Shown piece by piece: positions 8,807-17,240 of a stretch of DNA of 64,000 nucleotides. The notes under the pieces are model-generated. The model was not told the origin of the DNA, ran no database searches, and saw nothing but the letters and a program-made list of their open reading frames with translations. The first letter of the stretch is position 1, and each line of letters starts with the position of its first letter. The DNA is from Streptomyces sp. DHE7-1 (GTDB lineage: Bacteria > Actinomycetota > Actinomycetes > Streptomycetales > Streptomycetaceae). The position numbers and the translations under genes were made by a program. Location of the stretch: assembly GCA_016432725.1 (NCBI GenBank), contig JACJDG010000003.1:7160001-7224000 (forward strand), given 5' to 3'.

Positions 8807-10551
8807 ATGGAGGAGCGGTCGGCGGAGGGGGGTTCCGGCCCGGTCGTACCGCTGCGCATGGACGTGCTGCTGAGCGAGCTTCAGGAACACGTGGAGCGGG
8901 TGCGCGGCGGCCGGGACCGCATGCAGACCCTGCTCGACGCGGTGATGGCGATCGGCAGCGACCTCGACCTGGAGGACCTGCTGCGCCGTATCGTGCAGTC
9001 CGCCGTCGACCTGGTGGACGCCGGCTACGGCGCCCTGGGCGTGCTGGGCGAGGAGGGCACGATCCGTCAGTTCATCACCGTCGGCATGGACGAGGGGACC
9101 ATCGCGCGGATCGGGCACCACCCCCAGGGCCGGGGCATGCTCGGTCTGCTCATCCGCGAACCCCGTCCGCTGCGCACGGACGACCTCGGCGATCACCCGG
9201 ACGCGGTGGGTTTCCCGCCCGGTCACCCGCCCATGCGTACCTTCCTCGGTGCCCCGGTGCAGGTGCGCGACAAGGTCTTCGGCAACCTCTACCTGACGGA
9301 CAAGCGCGACGGGCAGCCGTTCGACGCCGACGACGAGGTGGTGCTGCGGAGCTTGGCCGCCGCCGCGGGCGTGGCCATCGACAACGCCCGGCTGTACGGG
9401 GACAGCCGGCACCGCGAGCGCCGCCTGTCCGCCGGCGCGGACGTCATCCGCTCCCTGCTCTCGGGAGAGCCGCCCGAGGAGATCCTGCGCTCGCTGGCCG
9501 ACACCGTACGGCGGATGACCGGCACCGATCTCGTCACGCTGGCCCAGCCCGTGGGGCCGGACCCGACCTGATCGTGGAGGCCGCGGCCGGTGAGGCGGCC
9601 GACAAGGTGCTCGGCCTGGCGCTGCCGACGACCACCCTGGCCGCGAAGGTCTTCGCCACCGGCGAACCCATCACCAGCGAGGCCCTCAGCGACGACGCCC
9701 GGGGATCCGGCGGCAGTGCCTCCGTGGTGCGTCTCGGCCCCGCCTTCTTCGTGCCCGTGGGCGACAGCAAACGCGTGCGCGGGGTGCTTCAGGTGGCCAA
9801 CCTGCCCGGCAGACCGCCGTTCAGCGAATCCGTCCTCGACATGGTCTACACCTTCGCCGACCAGGCGGCCCTGGCGCTGAAGATCGCCGAGCACCGCCAG
9901 GAGACCGAGCAGCTCACCCTCTTCGGCGACCGCGACCGCATCGCCCGTGACCTCCACGACCAGGTCATCCAGCGCCTGTTCGCCGACGGACTGGCCCTGC
10001 AGGCGGTGCTCGGCCACGTCCGCGACCTGCCCACCGTATCCGAGCGCATCGCCCGGGTCGTCGACGACCTGGACGACACCATCAAGATCATCCGCTCGAC
10101 CGTCTTCGGCCTCCAGCACCGCGACCGGCAGCAGCGGACCGGCGGTCTGCGCGCCCGGTTGCTGGTCGTCACCGACGAGGCCACCCAGAGCCTCGGCTTC
10201 GCCCCGGCGCTGCGCATGACCGGTCTGCTGGACACCGAAGTGCCCGACACGCACGCCGGTCACGCCCTCGCCGTGCTCCGAGAAGCCCTGTCCAACACGG
10301 CCCGGCACGCCGGGGCCACCGCGGTGGAGGTGACCGCCGAGGCCGCCGGCCGGACGCTTCGGCTGACCGTCGCCGACAACGGCCGGGGCATCGCCCCGGC
10401 CGTCACCCGCCGCAGCGGCCTGGCGAACCTGCGCAGCCGCGCCGAGGAACTCGGCGGCACCTTCTGCGTCGCCCGCCGCGACCCGGCCGGTACGCGCCTG
10501 GAGTGGACGGTGCCGCTGCCGGCCCGCGACGCCACCGGCCAGGAGGGCTGA
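8807..10551 (+). CDS. Two-GAF sensor histidine kinase, DevS/OsdK-like (one-base frameshift)
   Basis: Restored length 581 residues, like DevS/DosT. Order: short N-terminal helix, GAF-A (about 45-190, with DLVDAGYGALGVLGEEG and RTFLGAPVQVRDKVFGNLYL), GAF-B (about 215-355), a HisKA_3 dimerisation helix with the phospho-acceptor His near 384 (RIARDLHDQVIQRLFADGL), and an HATPase domain (LREALSNTARHAGATAVEV, VADNGRGI). In mycobacterial homologues GAF-A binds haem and senses O2, CO or NO; whether this one does is inferred. The frame breaks between 9552 and 9563: the first frame stops at 9569-9571 and GAF-B continues in the -1 frame. One extra G gives LAQPVGPGPDLIVEAAAGE. The cognate regulator is likely the NarL-type gene about 1.1 kb downstream. 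Confidence 0.88.
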
Positions 10552-10890
10552 CCCGGCCGTCCCGGCACCGCCCGGCCGTGCCGGACCCCGGCGACGGGCG
10601 GGCACGTCCTGCCGGACCCACCGCGCCCCTGATGTGCCCCGGGGCCGAGGCAGTCGGGTAGCCCGGCCCGCGCGCCGCCGGTCGGCCCGGCCGAAACCCC
10701 GTCCGGCCGGGGCCTCGGGTGACGCGTCCCCGGTGGTAGTCGCTCACGCCGGGCGCCGAAGGCTTCTCGGTACGGCCGTCGGGAAGGTGACACAGGCGCT
10801 GTCGCGGCACGGCTCGGCGCCGGAGCCGGTGGTCCCGCGCGACCGAGTCCGCGGGGAAGGCCGGTGCGCTCCCGGAGTCCTCGGACGCCC
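10552..10890. other. Intergenic interval without a convincing gene
   Basis: 339 bases lie between the convergent kinase and flavin-binding genes. Open frames exist on both strands but have no start signals, no family motifs and Arg/Pro-rich composition typical of high-GC noise. No strong terminator hairpin was found. Confidence 0.5.
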
Positions 10891-11385
10891 TCACGCGCCT
10901 TCCGCGTCACCGATGGTGAGCCGGACACCGGTGACCAGATCGGGGCTGATGCGCACGGCGTGGTCCATGGGGTGCCCCGTCCAGGGCACCAGCAGCGCCT
11001 GGTAGCGGGCGAGTTCGGCGGGATCGGTCACCAGCCGGGCGTATCCGGTGGCCACCACGCTCCAGCCCAGGTGGGTGTCCGGATCGATGACGTCGGCCTC
11101 GTAGGCGACCACGACACCGGCGCCGTCGGCCTCGCGGGCGCGCGCGGTCAGGGCCGCGCCGTCATGGGTGCGGATGACGATGTCGCCGCCGTACAGGACG
11201 TGGTTCACCGGCCGCACCGTCGGCAGCGCGTGCCGGGTGAAGACGATCCGGCCGAAGGGGACGCTGCCCAGCAGTCGCAGGGCCTCGTCGCGGTCCAGTT
11301 CGACGCTCCGGCGCGGCCCGGGAGGAGGGGAGGCGGCGGCCTCGCCGGTGTTCCCGGCGGGCTTCCGTGCGGTCTCGTTGGTCAC
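10891..11385 (-). CDS. Pyridoxamine 5'-phosphate oxidase family (flavin split-barrel) protein
   Basis: About 164 residues with the split-barrel fold that binds FMN, F420 or haem. Recognisable parts are DEALRLLGSVPFGRIVFTRH, the LPTVRPVNHVLYGGDIVIRT strand pair and VVATGYARLVTDP. Proteins of this group (e.g. Rv2003c/Rv3131-adjacent families in mycobacteria and many copies in Streptomyces) are frequent in dormancy regulons; the reaction here is unknown. The GTG start (VTNETARKPAG) is my choice; a longer form starting near 11475 is open but has poor composition. The gene sits between the kinase and response regulator genes in opposite orientation and shares its upstream interval, including a candidate regulator box, with the response regulator. 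Confidence 0.78.
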   Translation of the reverse strand: MTNETARKPAGNTGEAAASPPPGPRRSVELDRDEALRLLGSVPFGRIVFTRHALPTVRPVNHVLYGGDIVIRTHDGAALTARAREADGAGVVVAYEADVIDPDTHLGWSVVATGYARLVTDPAELARYQALLVPWTGHPMDHAVRISPDLVTGVRLTIGDAEGA

Positions 11386-11507
11386 TGCCGTGAGTCTCTG
11401 GTCGAGGGCCGGGAGGTGAACGGGCGGCCGTCCGCGGCGGACACCGGAGCATGAGCCGCGGACGGATGCCCTCACCTCATTGGACTCGCGGGCTGACCGC
11501 TCACGCC

Positions 11508-11523
11508 AGGGCCGTTCGGCCCC
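11508..11523. promoter_or_regulatory. Candidate OsdR/DevR-type box, best palindrome
   Basis: AGGGCCGTTCGGCCCC is the most symmetrical copy of the recurring motif: GGGCCG and CGGCCC flank TT. It lies between the divergent split-barrel and response regulator genes, about 150 bases before the regulator start, which suggests autoregulation. Confidence 0.5.
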
Positions 11524-11676
11524 CGCCCGCCTCCGGGCGGCCCCGCCCGCGCCCCTCGGTCAGGAGAGGCGGGTCGCCGCCTCGGCCGGGCCGGGTGCGG
11601 GAGACTGGGGGAGGGTCAGGGCCTGCCGGTTCCGGCCCGCACGGAAGAGCTACCGCGCGGCAACAGGAGGCGATCG

Positions 11677-12369
11677 ATGGCGGACAGCGAGCGGCAGGGC
11701 CCGGGCGACCCGATCCGGGTCTTCCTGATGGACGACCACGAGGTGGTACGGCGCGGTGTGCGCGACCTGCTGAACGACGAGCCGGACATCGAGGTCGTCG
11801 GCGAGGCCGGTACGGCGGAGCAGGCCCTGGTACGGATCCCCGCCCTGCGTCCCCGGGTGGCGGTGCTGGACGTCCGGCTGCCCGACGGCGACGGCGTGAG
11901 CGTGTGCCGGGAACTGCGCTCGCGCATGCCCGAGCTGACCTGCCTCATGCTGACCTCGTTCGACGACGAGGAGGCGCTGCTGGACGCCATCATGGCGGGC
12001 GCCTCCGGCTACGTCCTCAAGCAGATCCGCGGCTCGGACCTGGTGTCCGCCGTGCGCACCGTGGCCCGCGGCCAGTCCCTGCTCGACCCGAGCGCCACCG
12101 CCAGGCTGATGGCACGGCTGCGGGGCGACCAGGAGCCGGAGGAGGAGCCGGACGAGCTGCCCGGCCTGACCGACCGCGAACGGGAGATCCTGGCTCTGAT
12201 CGGTGAAGGTCTGACGAACCGTCAGATCGGGCAGCGGCTCTACCTCGCCGAGAAGACGGTGAAGAACCACATCTCCCGGCTGCTCGCCAAACTCGGCGTG
12301 GAGCGCCGTGTCCAGGCCGCCGTGATCGCCACCCAGGCGACGGGCCGCCAGAAGCGCGCCGGCGGCTGA
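11677..12369 (+). CDS. NarL/FixJ-family response regulator, DevR/OsdR-like
   Basis: 230 residues: an N-terminal receiver domain with the acidic pair in FLMDDHEVVRRG, the phospho-acceptor Asp65 in VLDVRLPDGDG, the switch Thr/Ser in MLTSFDD and Lys in YVLKQIRG, then a linker and a LuxR-type HTH from about 160 (LTDREREILALIGEGLTNRQ, EKTVKNHISRLLAKLGVERR). The layout and the late linker match DevR/DosR and Streptomyces OsdR. The start is fixed by a CAGGAGG ribosome site six bases upstream. The neighbouring island genes (universal stress protein, DoxX, CBS, split barrel, Rv2004c-like kinase) are typical targets of such regulators, so it is the probable controller of the island, paired with the two-GAF kinase. 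Confidence 0.9.
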   Translation: MADSERQGPGDPIRVFLMDDHEVVRRGVRDLLNDEPDIEVVGEAGTAEQALVRIPALRPRVAVLDVRLPDGDGVSVCRELRSRMPELTCLMLTSFDDEEALLDAIMAGASGYVLKQIRGSDLVSAVRTVARGQSLLDPSATARLMARLRGDQEPEEEPDELPGLTDREREILALIGEGLTNRQIGQRLYLAEKTVKNHISRLLAKLGVERRVQAAVIATQATGRQKRAGG

Positions 12370-12379
12370 CGCGGTGGCG

Positions 12380-12410
12380 GTGCCCCGGCCGCGCACGGCG
12401 GCCGGGGCAC
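12380..12410 (+). terminator. Rho-independent terminator after the response regulator
   Basis: A perfect 13-bp stem (12380-12392 with 12398-12410) and 5-base loop is followed at once by five T residues (12411-12415). It starts 10 bases after the regulator stop. Confidence 0.9.
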
Positions 12411-12435
12411 TTTTTCGCCGACAGGCCCGGGGGAC

Positions 12436-12451
12436 AGGGACGTTCAGCCCC
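12436..12451. promoter_or_regulatory. Candidate OsdR/DevR-type box before doxX-like gene
   Basis: AGGGACGTTCAGCCCC lies about 100 bases before the DoxX-like start and matches the island motif at most positions. It falls between the terminator and the gene, where a promoter is expected. Confidence 0.45.
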
Positions 12452-12552
12452 GGTGCCGGAGCCCTTCGGCACCGGGTGCGGGGCGAGGCACGCCGCGAGA
12501 GTGAGAGGCGTCAAGCGGACGAAGACCTCAACTCCCGGAAGGGAACGCCGTC

Positions 12553-13173
12553 ATGGCCGTGCACGAGCACTCTCACCGCACCGCGGGCTTCCACCTGTTC
12601 TCCCGCGGCCCCCGGACCCACCCGGCGGTCGCCGCCCCGACGGGCCTCGTCACGCACACCGCGCGGGACCACGCTCTGGCCTCGCTGCGGCTGCTCACCG
12701 GGTTCGTCTTCCTCTGGGCGTTCCTGGACAAGACCTTCGGGCTCGGTTACGCCACCGCCTCCGGCCGGGGCTGGACCGACGGCGGGTCACCGACGAAGGG
12801 CTTCCTCGGTTCCGTGGCCGCGGGGCCGATGGAGTCGACGTTCCACGCGTGGGCCGGGGCGGGCTGGGCGGACTGGCTGTTCATGCTCGGCCTGCTGGGT
12901 ATCGGGGCGGCCGTCATGGCGGGTGTGGCGCTGCGGCCGGCCGCGCTGGCCGGGTCGGCGATGATGGCGCTGATGTGGCTGGCCGAGTGGCCCCCGGCCA
13001 AGCGGCTGTCGGACGGGTCGCCGAGCATGTCGACCAACCCGTTCGCCGACTACCACGTGATCTACGCGGTGGCGCTGATCGCGGTGGCCGTGGCGGGCGC
13101 GGGCACCACCTGGGGCCTCGGCCGGCTGTGGGCCCGGCTGCCCGTCGTCCGCGACCACGCCTGGCTGCGCTGA
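12553..13173 (+). CDS. DoxX-family membrane protein
   Basis: 206-residue membrane protein with four predicted helices: about residues 42-62 (ALASLRLLTGFVFLWAFLDK), 105-125 (WLFMLGLLGIGAAVMAGVAL), 127-147 (AALAGSAMMALMWLAEWPPA) and 168-190. The FLWAFLDKTFGLG and NPFADYHVIYAVALI motifs are typical of DoxX/DoxD-like proteins, which occur as thiosulfate:quinone oxidoreductase subunits or in redox-stress membrane complexes; no partner subunit is present. The ATG has a GGAAGGGA ribosome site. A strong terminator on the upstream side and a candidate regulator box in front of it suggest an independent single-gene transcript controlled by the nearby two-component system. Confidence 0.85.
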   Translation: MAVHEHSHRTAGFHLFSRGPRTHPAVAAPTGLVTHTARDHALASLRLLTGFVFLWAFLDKTFGLGYATASGRGWTDGGSPTKGFLGSVAAGPMESTFHAWAGAGWADWLFMLGLLGIGAAVMAGVALRPAALAGSAMMALMWLAEWPPAKRLSDGSPSMSTNPFADYHVIYAVALIAVAVAGAGTTWGLGRLWARLPVVRDHAWLR

Positions 13174-13255
13174 CACTCGCGCCGGGACGGCCCCCTCGTG
13201 GGCCCCGGCCGCCCGCCGCGGTGACGGACGCCCGGCGGACGACGCCGGCCCCGGG

Positions 13256-13310
13256 ACCGATCGTCCCCGGGCATCCGCCCCTCGGGCGCGGATGCCCGGG
13301 GACGATCGGT
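13256..13310. terminator. Perfect 23-bp inverted repeat between convergent genes
   Basis: Arms 13256-13278 and 13288-13310 are exact reverse complements around a 9-base loop. It lies between the stops of the DoxX-like and NlpC/P60 genes and should act in both directions. Confidence 0.88.
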
Positions 13311-13342
13311 GCCACCGAGGAACGGCTGCGCGGCCCCTGGGA

Positions 13343-14380
13343 TCAGACGCGGACGCCGAACATGAAAGGTCCGCCGATGGTGTCCATCGACTCGTACCGC
13401 ACGACCGTGCCGGTGCGCGGGGCGTGCAGGATCTGGCCGTTGCCGGCGTAGAGGCCGACGTGGTGCAGGTCGTTGAAGAAGAAGACCAGGTCGCCGACCT
13501 GGAGCTGGCTGCGGGTGAGCCGGGTGCCGATGCCGGACTGGGCCTCGGAGGTGCGCGGTATGGAGACACCGGCCTGGGCGTAGGCCCAGGAGGTCAGGCC
13601 CGAGCAGTCGTACGAGGACGGGCCGGTGGCGCCGTAGACGTACGGCGAGCCGATCTTGCTCTGCGCGGCGGAGAACGCGGCGGCGGCCCGGCCGGAGGCG
13701 GAGGAGTCGTTGCCGAGGTCCACCCGGTCGCTGGAGGAGCGGTTGGCCCGCTGCTGCTCGGCGGCGAGGGCCGCCTTCTCCTTGGCGGTCAGGGTGTTGA
13801 GGAGTTTCTGCGCCTCGGCGAGCTTGCCCTGGACTTCCTTCTTCTTGTTGCCCAGCTCGGTGCGGGTGGAGGCCAGGTCCTTGAGCTTGCCCGTGGCCTC
13901 GGCGCGCTCCTGGGCGAGTTCGCGCTGTTTGTCCTGGATCTTCTGCAGCGCCTCGACCTGCTGGCCGCTCAACTGGTCGAGCGTGGAGGCCTTGTCGAGG
14001 TAGTCGTCCGGGTCGGAGGACAAGAAGAGCTGGACCGAGGGGTCGATGCCGCCGGAGCGGTACTGCGCGGTGGCCAGCGAACCCAGGCCGTCCCGGAGCT
14101 TGTTGAGCTCCTCCTGGCCGCGGGCCACGTTGTCCTGGATGGTGGAGATTTCCTTCTGCAGCTTCTGCTGCTTCTCCTTGGCCCCGTTGTACTTCTCGGT
14201 GGCCTGCTCCGCCTGCTCGTAGAGCTTGTCGACCTTCGCCTTGACCTCGTCCTTGCCGGGCTTCTCGCTCGGAGCGGCGTTGGCGGCGTTCGCGCTCAGC
14301 GCGACGGCGGCGGCAGCCGCGGTGGTCAGCACGGTGACACGCGTGCGGCTGGGCTGCTTGGGTCGACGGTGGGACGCCAC
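13343..14380 (-). CDS. Secreted NlpC/P60 peptidoglycan endopeptidase with coiled coil
   Basis: 345 residues. A signal peptide (TVLTTAAAAAVALSANAANA, cleavage after about residue 36) is followed by a long coiled coil (about 45-215, rich in Lys, Glu and Gln heptads such as KEKQQKLQKEISTIQ) and a C-terminal NlpC/P60 domain. The catalytic Cys is in YDCSGLTSWAYAQ, the His in DLHHVGLYAG and the third polar residue in LHAPRTG. This RipA/SwlA-like layout belongs to D,L-endopeptidases that cut stem peptides during growth and spore germination. The GTG start (VASHRRPKQ) follows AAGGAGA by 10 bases. Its upstream region is unusually AT-rich and contains a candidate vegetative promoter. Confidence 0.93.
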   Translation of the reverse strand: MASHRRPKQPSRTRVTVLTTAAAAAVALSANAANAAPSEKPGKDEVKAKVDKLYEQAEQATEKYNGAKEKQQKLQKEISTIQDNVARGQEELNKLRDGLGSLATAQYRSGGIDPSVQLFLSSDPDDYLDKASTLDQLSGQQVEALQKIQDKQRELAQERAEATGKLKDLASTRTELGNKKKEVQGKLAEAQKLLNTLTAKEKAALAAEQQRANRSSSDRVDLGNDSSASGRAAAAFSAAQSKIGSPYVYGATGPSSYDCSGLTSWAYAQAGVSIPRTSEAQSGIGTRLTRSQLQVGDLVFFFNDLHHVGLYAGNGQILHAPRTGTVVRYESMDTIGGPFMFGVRV

Positions 14381-14487
14381 TAGGGACGGTCTCCTTGCTC
14401 CTTCGGCCGCCTGCCGGGCACGTCGGTGGGCGGGCCCCTGCGCCGTCACTCCGCTTGAGTGATCACCTGAGCGGGGGCTGGAGCACG

Positions 14488-14517
14488 ACCTTAATGACTT
14501 TCCTATGGATAGATCAA
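14488..14517 (-). promoter_or_regulatory. Candidate vegetative promoter of the NlpC/P60 gene
   Basis: On the minus strand TTGATC (-35, 14512-14517) and TAAGGT (-10, 14488-14493) are separated by 18 bases within an AT-rich patch, giving a leader of roughly 100 bases. I saw no cyclic-di-AMP riboswitch consensus in that leader. Confidence 0.5.
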
Positions 14518-14564
14518 ATGTTTGCATGGGCCCCCGTTCGCCGTACGCGGCCCCGGGACGCCGG

Positions 14565-14597
14565 GAGGGCGTGCCGTCGGCCGGACGGCACGCCCTC
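14565..14597 (-). terminator. 14-bp hairpin downstream of the alkaline phosphatase gene
   Basis: Arms 14565-14578 and 14584-14597 are perfectly complementary with a 5-base loop. The hairpin lies about 50 bases past the phosphatase stop. Confidence 0.8.
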
Positions 14598-14645
14598 ACG
14601 CGGACGTCGCTGCGGGGAGTTGGCCCGTCCCGCCGCCGCGCGGGC

Positions 14646-16010
14646 TCAGCGCATGCGCAGCGCCTCGCGGACCGTGGTGAACAGGTCCGTCTGGTTGGTG
14701 ACGCCGAGGACCCGGTAGGCCAGCGGGCCCTGGGCGGCGATACGGACCTCGGTGCCGGTGTGCTCCTGCGACTGGCCCGGGGTGTTGGTCGAGTAGTTGA
14801 CCTTGAGCTGCTGGCCCTCGTCGGTGACCAGGGTGGAGGACAGGCCGGGCGGCGTGGCCTCCAGGGGCACGATCTGACTGGTGTGGCCGTGGTCGGCGGT
14901 GGTGACGACCAGGGTGTCGGGGTGCTTGGCCGCGTAGGCGCGGGCCACCTTCACCGCGCGGTCGAACGCCGCGGTCTCACCGATCTGGCCGCACGGGTCG
15001 GCGGCGTGGTCCTGCTTGTCGATCGAGGCGCCCTCGATCTGCAGGAAGAAGCCCTGCTTGGAGTGCTTGGCCCGCTGCTTGGCCTCCAGGAGCTGGATCG
15101 CCTTGGTGGCCGAGTCGGCGAGGCTGGGGGTCCCGGACGGGCGGTTCGGGTTGGAGGTGACGCACCGCTGGGGGGCCGTGCCGCCGACGGCCGCCGCCTT
15201 GCCGGTCCACTCGGTGGCCACGTTGCCCGGGGCGAAGAGGCCGAGGACCGGCCGGCCCGACTTGGCCGCCTTCATGGACGCCTCGTCGGTGACGACCTGG
15301 TACCCCAGCTCCCGCGCCTGCTGAGTGACCGTCAGGCCCTTGTACTTCCCGTCGGTGACGGCCTGGTCGAAGCGCTGCCTGCCACCGCCGAAGAGGACGT
15401 CGACCTTGTGGCCGACCTCCTGCTCGGCGATCGAGCCCGGCCCGCCGGCGGCGATCGTGTCGCTGGGGCACTTGGCCATGTCGGCCGGCCCCTGGCAGGA
15501 GCGGTCGGTGGCGTGGGCGGCGAGCACGGCCGGGGTGGCGTCGGTGAGTTCGGCGGTGGTGACGTCGCCGGTGGCGTAGCCGTTCCGCTGCGCCAGCTCC
15601 AGCAGGGTCCGCACCGGCTTGTCCGTGCCGGGCGTCTTGGAGATCCGGCCGTTCACCGTCTTCACACCGGTGGCCCAGCCGGTGCCGCTGGCGGCGGAGT
15701 CGGTGACGTAGTCCGGGGTGCCGTCGGCGTGCACGGCGTAGGTGGTGTAGGCGCCGGTGAGCGGGAACTTGTCCATGGCGAGGCGGCCGTCGGCGCCCAC
15801 GGTGTAGTCACGGGCGAGGGTGATCTCCGAGTCGCCCATGCCGTCGCCGATCAGCAGGATGACGTTCTTGGCCTTCCCGTCCTGGATCGCGTCCCGTGCC
15901 TGCTCCTTGCCGCCGGAGGCGCCGGCGGCGCTGGTGACGGCCACGGCGGCGGTGGTGGCGGTGACCAGCGCGGTCGCGACCGTGAGGCGACGGCGGGTGG
16001 CTCTGCGCAT
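14646..16010 (-). CDS. Secreted alkaline phosphatase, PhoA family
   Basis: 454-residue exported phosphomonoesterase. The signal peptide starts MRRATRRRLTVATALVTATT and ends near residue 33. Metal and catalytic motifs are all present: NVILLIGDGMGDSEI (metal-binding Asp), the nucleophile Ser in VTDSAASGTGWATG, the EGASIDKQDHA metal site, TTADHGHTSQI and the late His in GQSQEHTG. It releases inorganic phosphate from organic esters outside the cell. A two-unit PHO box lies about 67-84 bases before the start, so phosphate-starvation induction by PhoP is expected. An AAGGAG ribosome site is 8 bases before the ATG. Confidence 0.95.
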   Translation of the reverse strand: MRRATRRRLTVATALVTATTAAVAVTSAAGASGGKEQARDAIQDGKAKNVILLIGDGMGDSEITLARDYTVGADGRLAMDKFPLTGAYTTYAVHADGTPDYVTDSAASGTGWATGVKTVNGRISKTPGTDKPVRTLLELAQRNGYATGDVTTAELTDATPAVLAAHATDRSCQGPADMAKCPSDTIAAGGPGSIAEQEVGHKVDVLFGGGRQRFDQAVTDGKYKGLTVTQQARELGYQVVTDEASMKAAKSGRPVLGLFAPGNVATEWTGKAAAVGGTAPQRCVTSNPNRPSGTPSLADSATKAIQLLEAKQRAKHSKQGFFLQIEGASIDKQDHAADPCGQIGETAAFDRAVKVARAYAAKHPDTLVVTTADHGHTSQIVPLEATPPGLSSTLVTDEGQQLKVNYSTNTPGQSQEHTGTEVRIAAQGPLAYRVLGVTNQTDLFTTVREALRMR

Positions 16011-16076
16011 GCGATGACTCCTTGAGCGTCCGGTGATCGGACAGCGGGTCCGACGGGGACCAGATCACCAGGCGCC

Positions 16077-16094
16077 GGCGAAGAGCAGGTGAAC
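16077..16094 (-). promoter_or_regulatory. PHO box (PhoP operator)
   Basis: On the minus strand GTTCACC (16088-16094) and CTTCGCC (16077-16083) are spaced exactly 11 bases apart, matching the direct-repeat units of Streptomyces PHO boxes. The site lies upstream of the alkaline phosphatase gene, a classic PhoP target. Confidence 0.7.
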
Positions 16095-16119
16095 CACCGG
16101 CCGTGTGTACGTAGCCAGG

Positions 16120-16917
16120 TCATGACGTGCGGTGGCTCATGAACCAGTGGGTGTCGAAGTAACGGGCCATCGTGTAGGGATGGTGCGGGTCGACGAGGAT
16201 GCGGCAGACGAACCGCGCGGTCCCGCTGTCGAGGACGAGGTCCCTCGTGTTGTCGAAGGAGCGGACCACGACCGGCCACCGGTCGGGGTCGTCGCCCTCG
16301 GCCCGCCAGCAGTACGCGTCCTCGTGCTCGGTGCCCGCCCAGATGAGCAGACCGTCCTCCCTGAGATCCGTCCACGGCTCCTGGTTCAGGTCCAGATACG
16401 CGTCGAAGGCGCCCACGCCGAACGTCTCGACCATCCGCTTGTAGTCGCTCGGCAGCGCGGTGCCCAGGCGTGACTCCGTCTCCGCCCAGTCCACGTCCGG
16501 CCGCTGGTCGGGCCGGGTCCAGCCGGTGATCTCCTTGAGGCGCTCCAGCCAGTCGACGTCCTCGTCCGGGCCGGTCGCCAGGGGCGGCGGCACCTCCCGG
16601 TGAGCGACCGTCAGCACCGGCCGCTCGGTCCCCTCGGTGTCCAGGGCCGTTCCCGTGGCGATCCACCGGTCCCCGTACGCCCACGCCCGTATGGTCACGG
16701 CCCGGTCCTGGAAGGGGACGAGGAGGGCCGCGCCCCTGGACGCGTCGACCGTCGGATCGGTGAAGCCGTCGAGGACGAGGGTGCGAGGGGCGCCGTATCT
16801 GCCGCCGAGCAGGCCGGTCAGTTCATGCACGTCCAGATCGCCGGGCAGGTACACGGGGCCGTCGTCCGGCCCGAGTCCGGCGAGCAGATCGTCGAGGGCC
16901 GCTTGGGTGAGCTGCAT
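16120..16917 (-). CDS. SMI1/KNR4 (SUKH-type) family protein
   Basis: 265-residue soluble protein. The N-terminal 120 residues (with GPVYLPGDLDVHELTGLLGG) are unassigned. The C-terminal half is an SMI1/KNR4 domain: WAETESRLGTALPSDYKRMV, then FGVGAFDAYLDLNQEPW and LLIWAGTEHEDAYCWRAEGD. SUKH proteins are often immunity factors against nuclease or deaminase toxins, but stand-alone copies like this one are common in Streptomyces and need not have a toxin nearby. The ATG (MQLTQAALDD) was chosen over a GTG six codons upstream; neither has a clear ribosome site. It lies between the phosphatase gene and the ACP gene, all on the same strand, but does not look coupled to either. Confidence 0.8.
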   Translation of the reverse strand: MQLTQAALDDLLAGLGPDDGPVYLPGDLDVHELTGLLGGRYGAPRTLVLDGFTDPTVDASRGAALLVPFQDRAVTIRAWAYGDRWIATGTALDTEGTERPVLTVAHREVPPPLATGPDEDVDWLERLKEITGWTRPDQRPDVDWAETESRLGTALPSDYKRMVETFGVGAFDAYLDLNQEPWTDLREDGLLIWAGTEHEDAYCWRAEGDDPDRWPVVVRSFDNTRDLVLDSGTARFVCRILVDPHHPYTMARYFDTHWFMSHRTS

Positions 16918-16967
16918 GCCGGAAGTGAAGCGCACCGCACCGACAGCCGACGGCTCGGGGCCGGCGG

Positions 16968-17240
16968 TCAGGACCGGCCCGCGGTCCTGCCGACCAGGAA
17001 CTCCACCGCGCCGGACAGCGTGTCCAGTTCGGGGTAGTCGTCCTCGTCGATACGGACTCCCGTCCGCTCGGACAGCAGCTCCACGAGGGTGAGGAAATCG
17101 AGTGAGTCGAGTTCGAGCACGTCGCGGAACCGGTCGTCCGGTTCGAGCCGGCCGAAGTCGGCGTCGGGCACGATATGTGTGATCGACTCCTTGACCACCG
17201 CCGTGGCGTCCGCGTCGTTCAGGGGCTTCATCCGGCTCAC
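16968..17240 (-). CDS. Acyl carrier protein-like protein
   Basis: 90 residues with an acyl/peptidyl carrier fold. The phosphopantetheine Ser is in the motif LELDSLDFLTLVELL, preceded by the loop FRDV and followed by the helix III segment DTLSGAVEFLVG. It is the last gene of the acetyl-CoA synthetase-dehydrogenase operon: its GTG overlaps the stop of the E2 gene (GTGA), with a GAGGAG ribosome site just upstream; an internal ATG three codons later is the alternative start. A carrier protein translated together with a 2-oxoacid dehydrogenase is unexpected and suggests that acyl units made by this operon are passed to a carrier, or that it has a regulatory role. A matching phosphopantetheinyl transferase is not in the window. 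Confidence 0.88.
   Translation of the reverse strand: MSRMKPLNDADATAVVKESITHIVPDADFGRLEPDDRFRDVLELDSLDFLTLVELLSERTGVRIDEDDYPELDTLSGAVEFLVGRTAGRS

Noticed and set aside
9540..9580. Programmed -1 frameshifting in the histidine kinase
   Set aside because: There is no convincing slippery heptamer with downstream pseudoknot, and the same kind of break occurs in about twenty unrelated genes, so a sequence error is simpler.
10634..11005. Small plus-strand gene between the kinase and split-barrel genes
   Set aside because: No ribosome site or recognisable domain, and Arg-rich low-complexity product; overlaps the end of a well-supported gene on the other strand.
14381..14520. A cyclic-di-AMP (ydaO-type) riboswitch in the leader of the NlpC/P60 gene
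   Set aside because: Such leaders are common for these hydrolases, but the conserved GC-rich core sequence and paired elements are not visible here.
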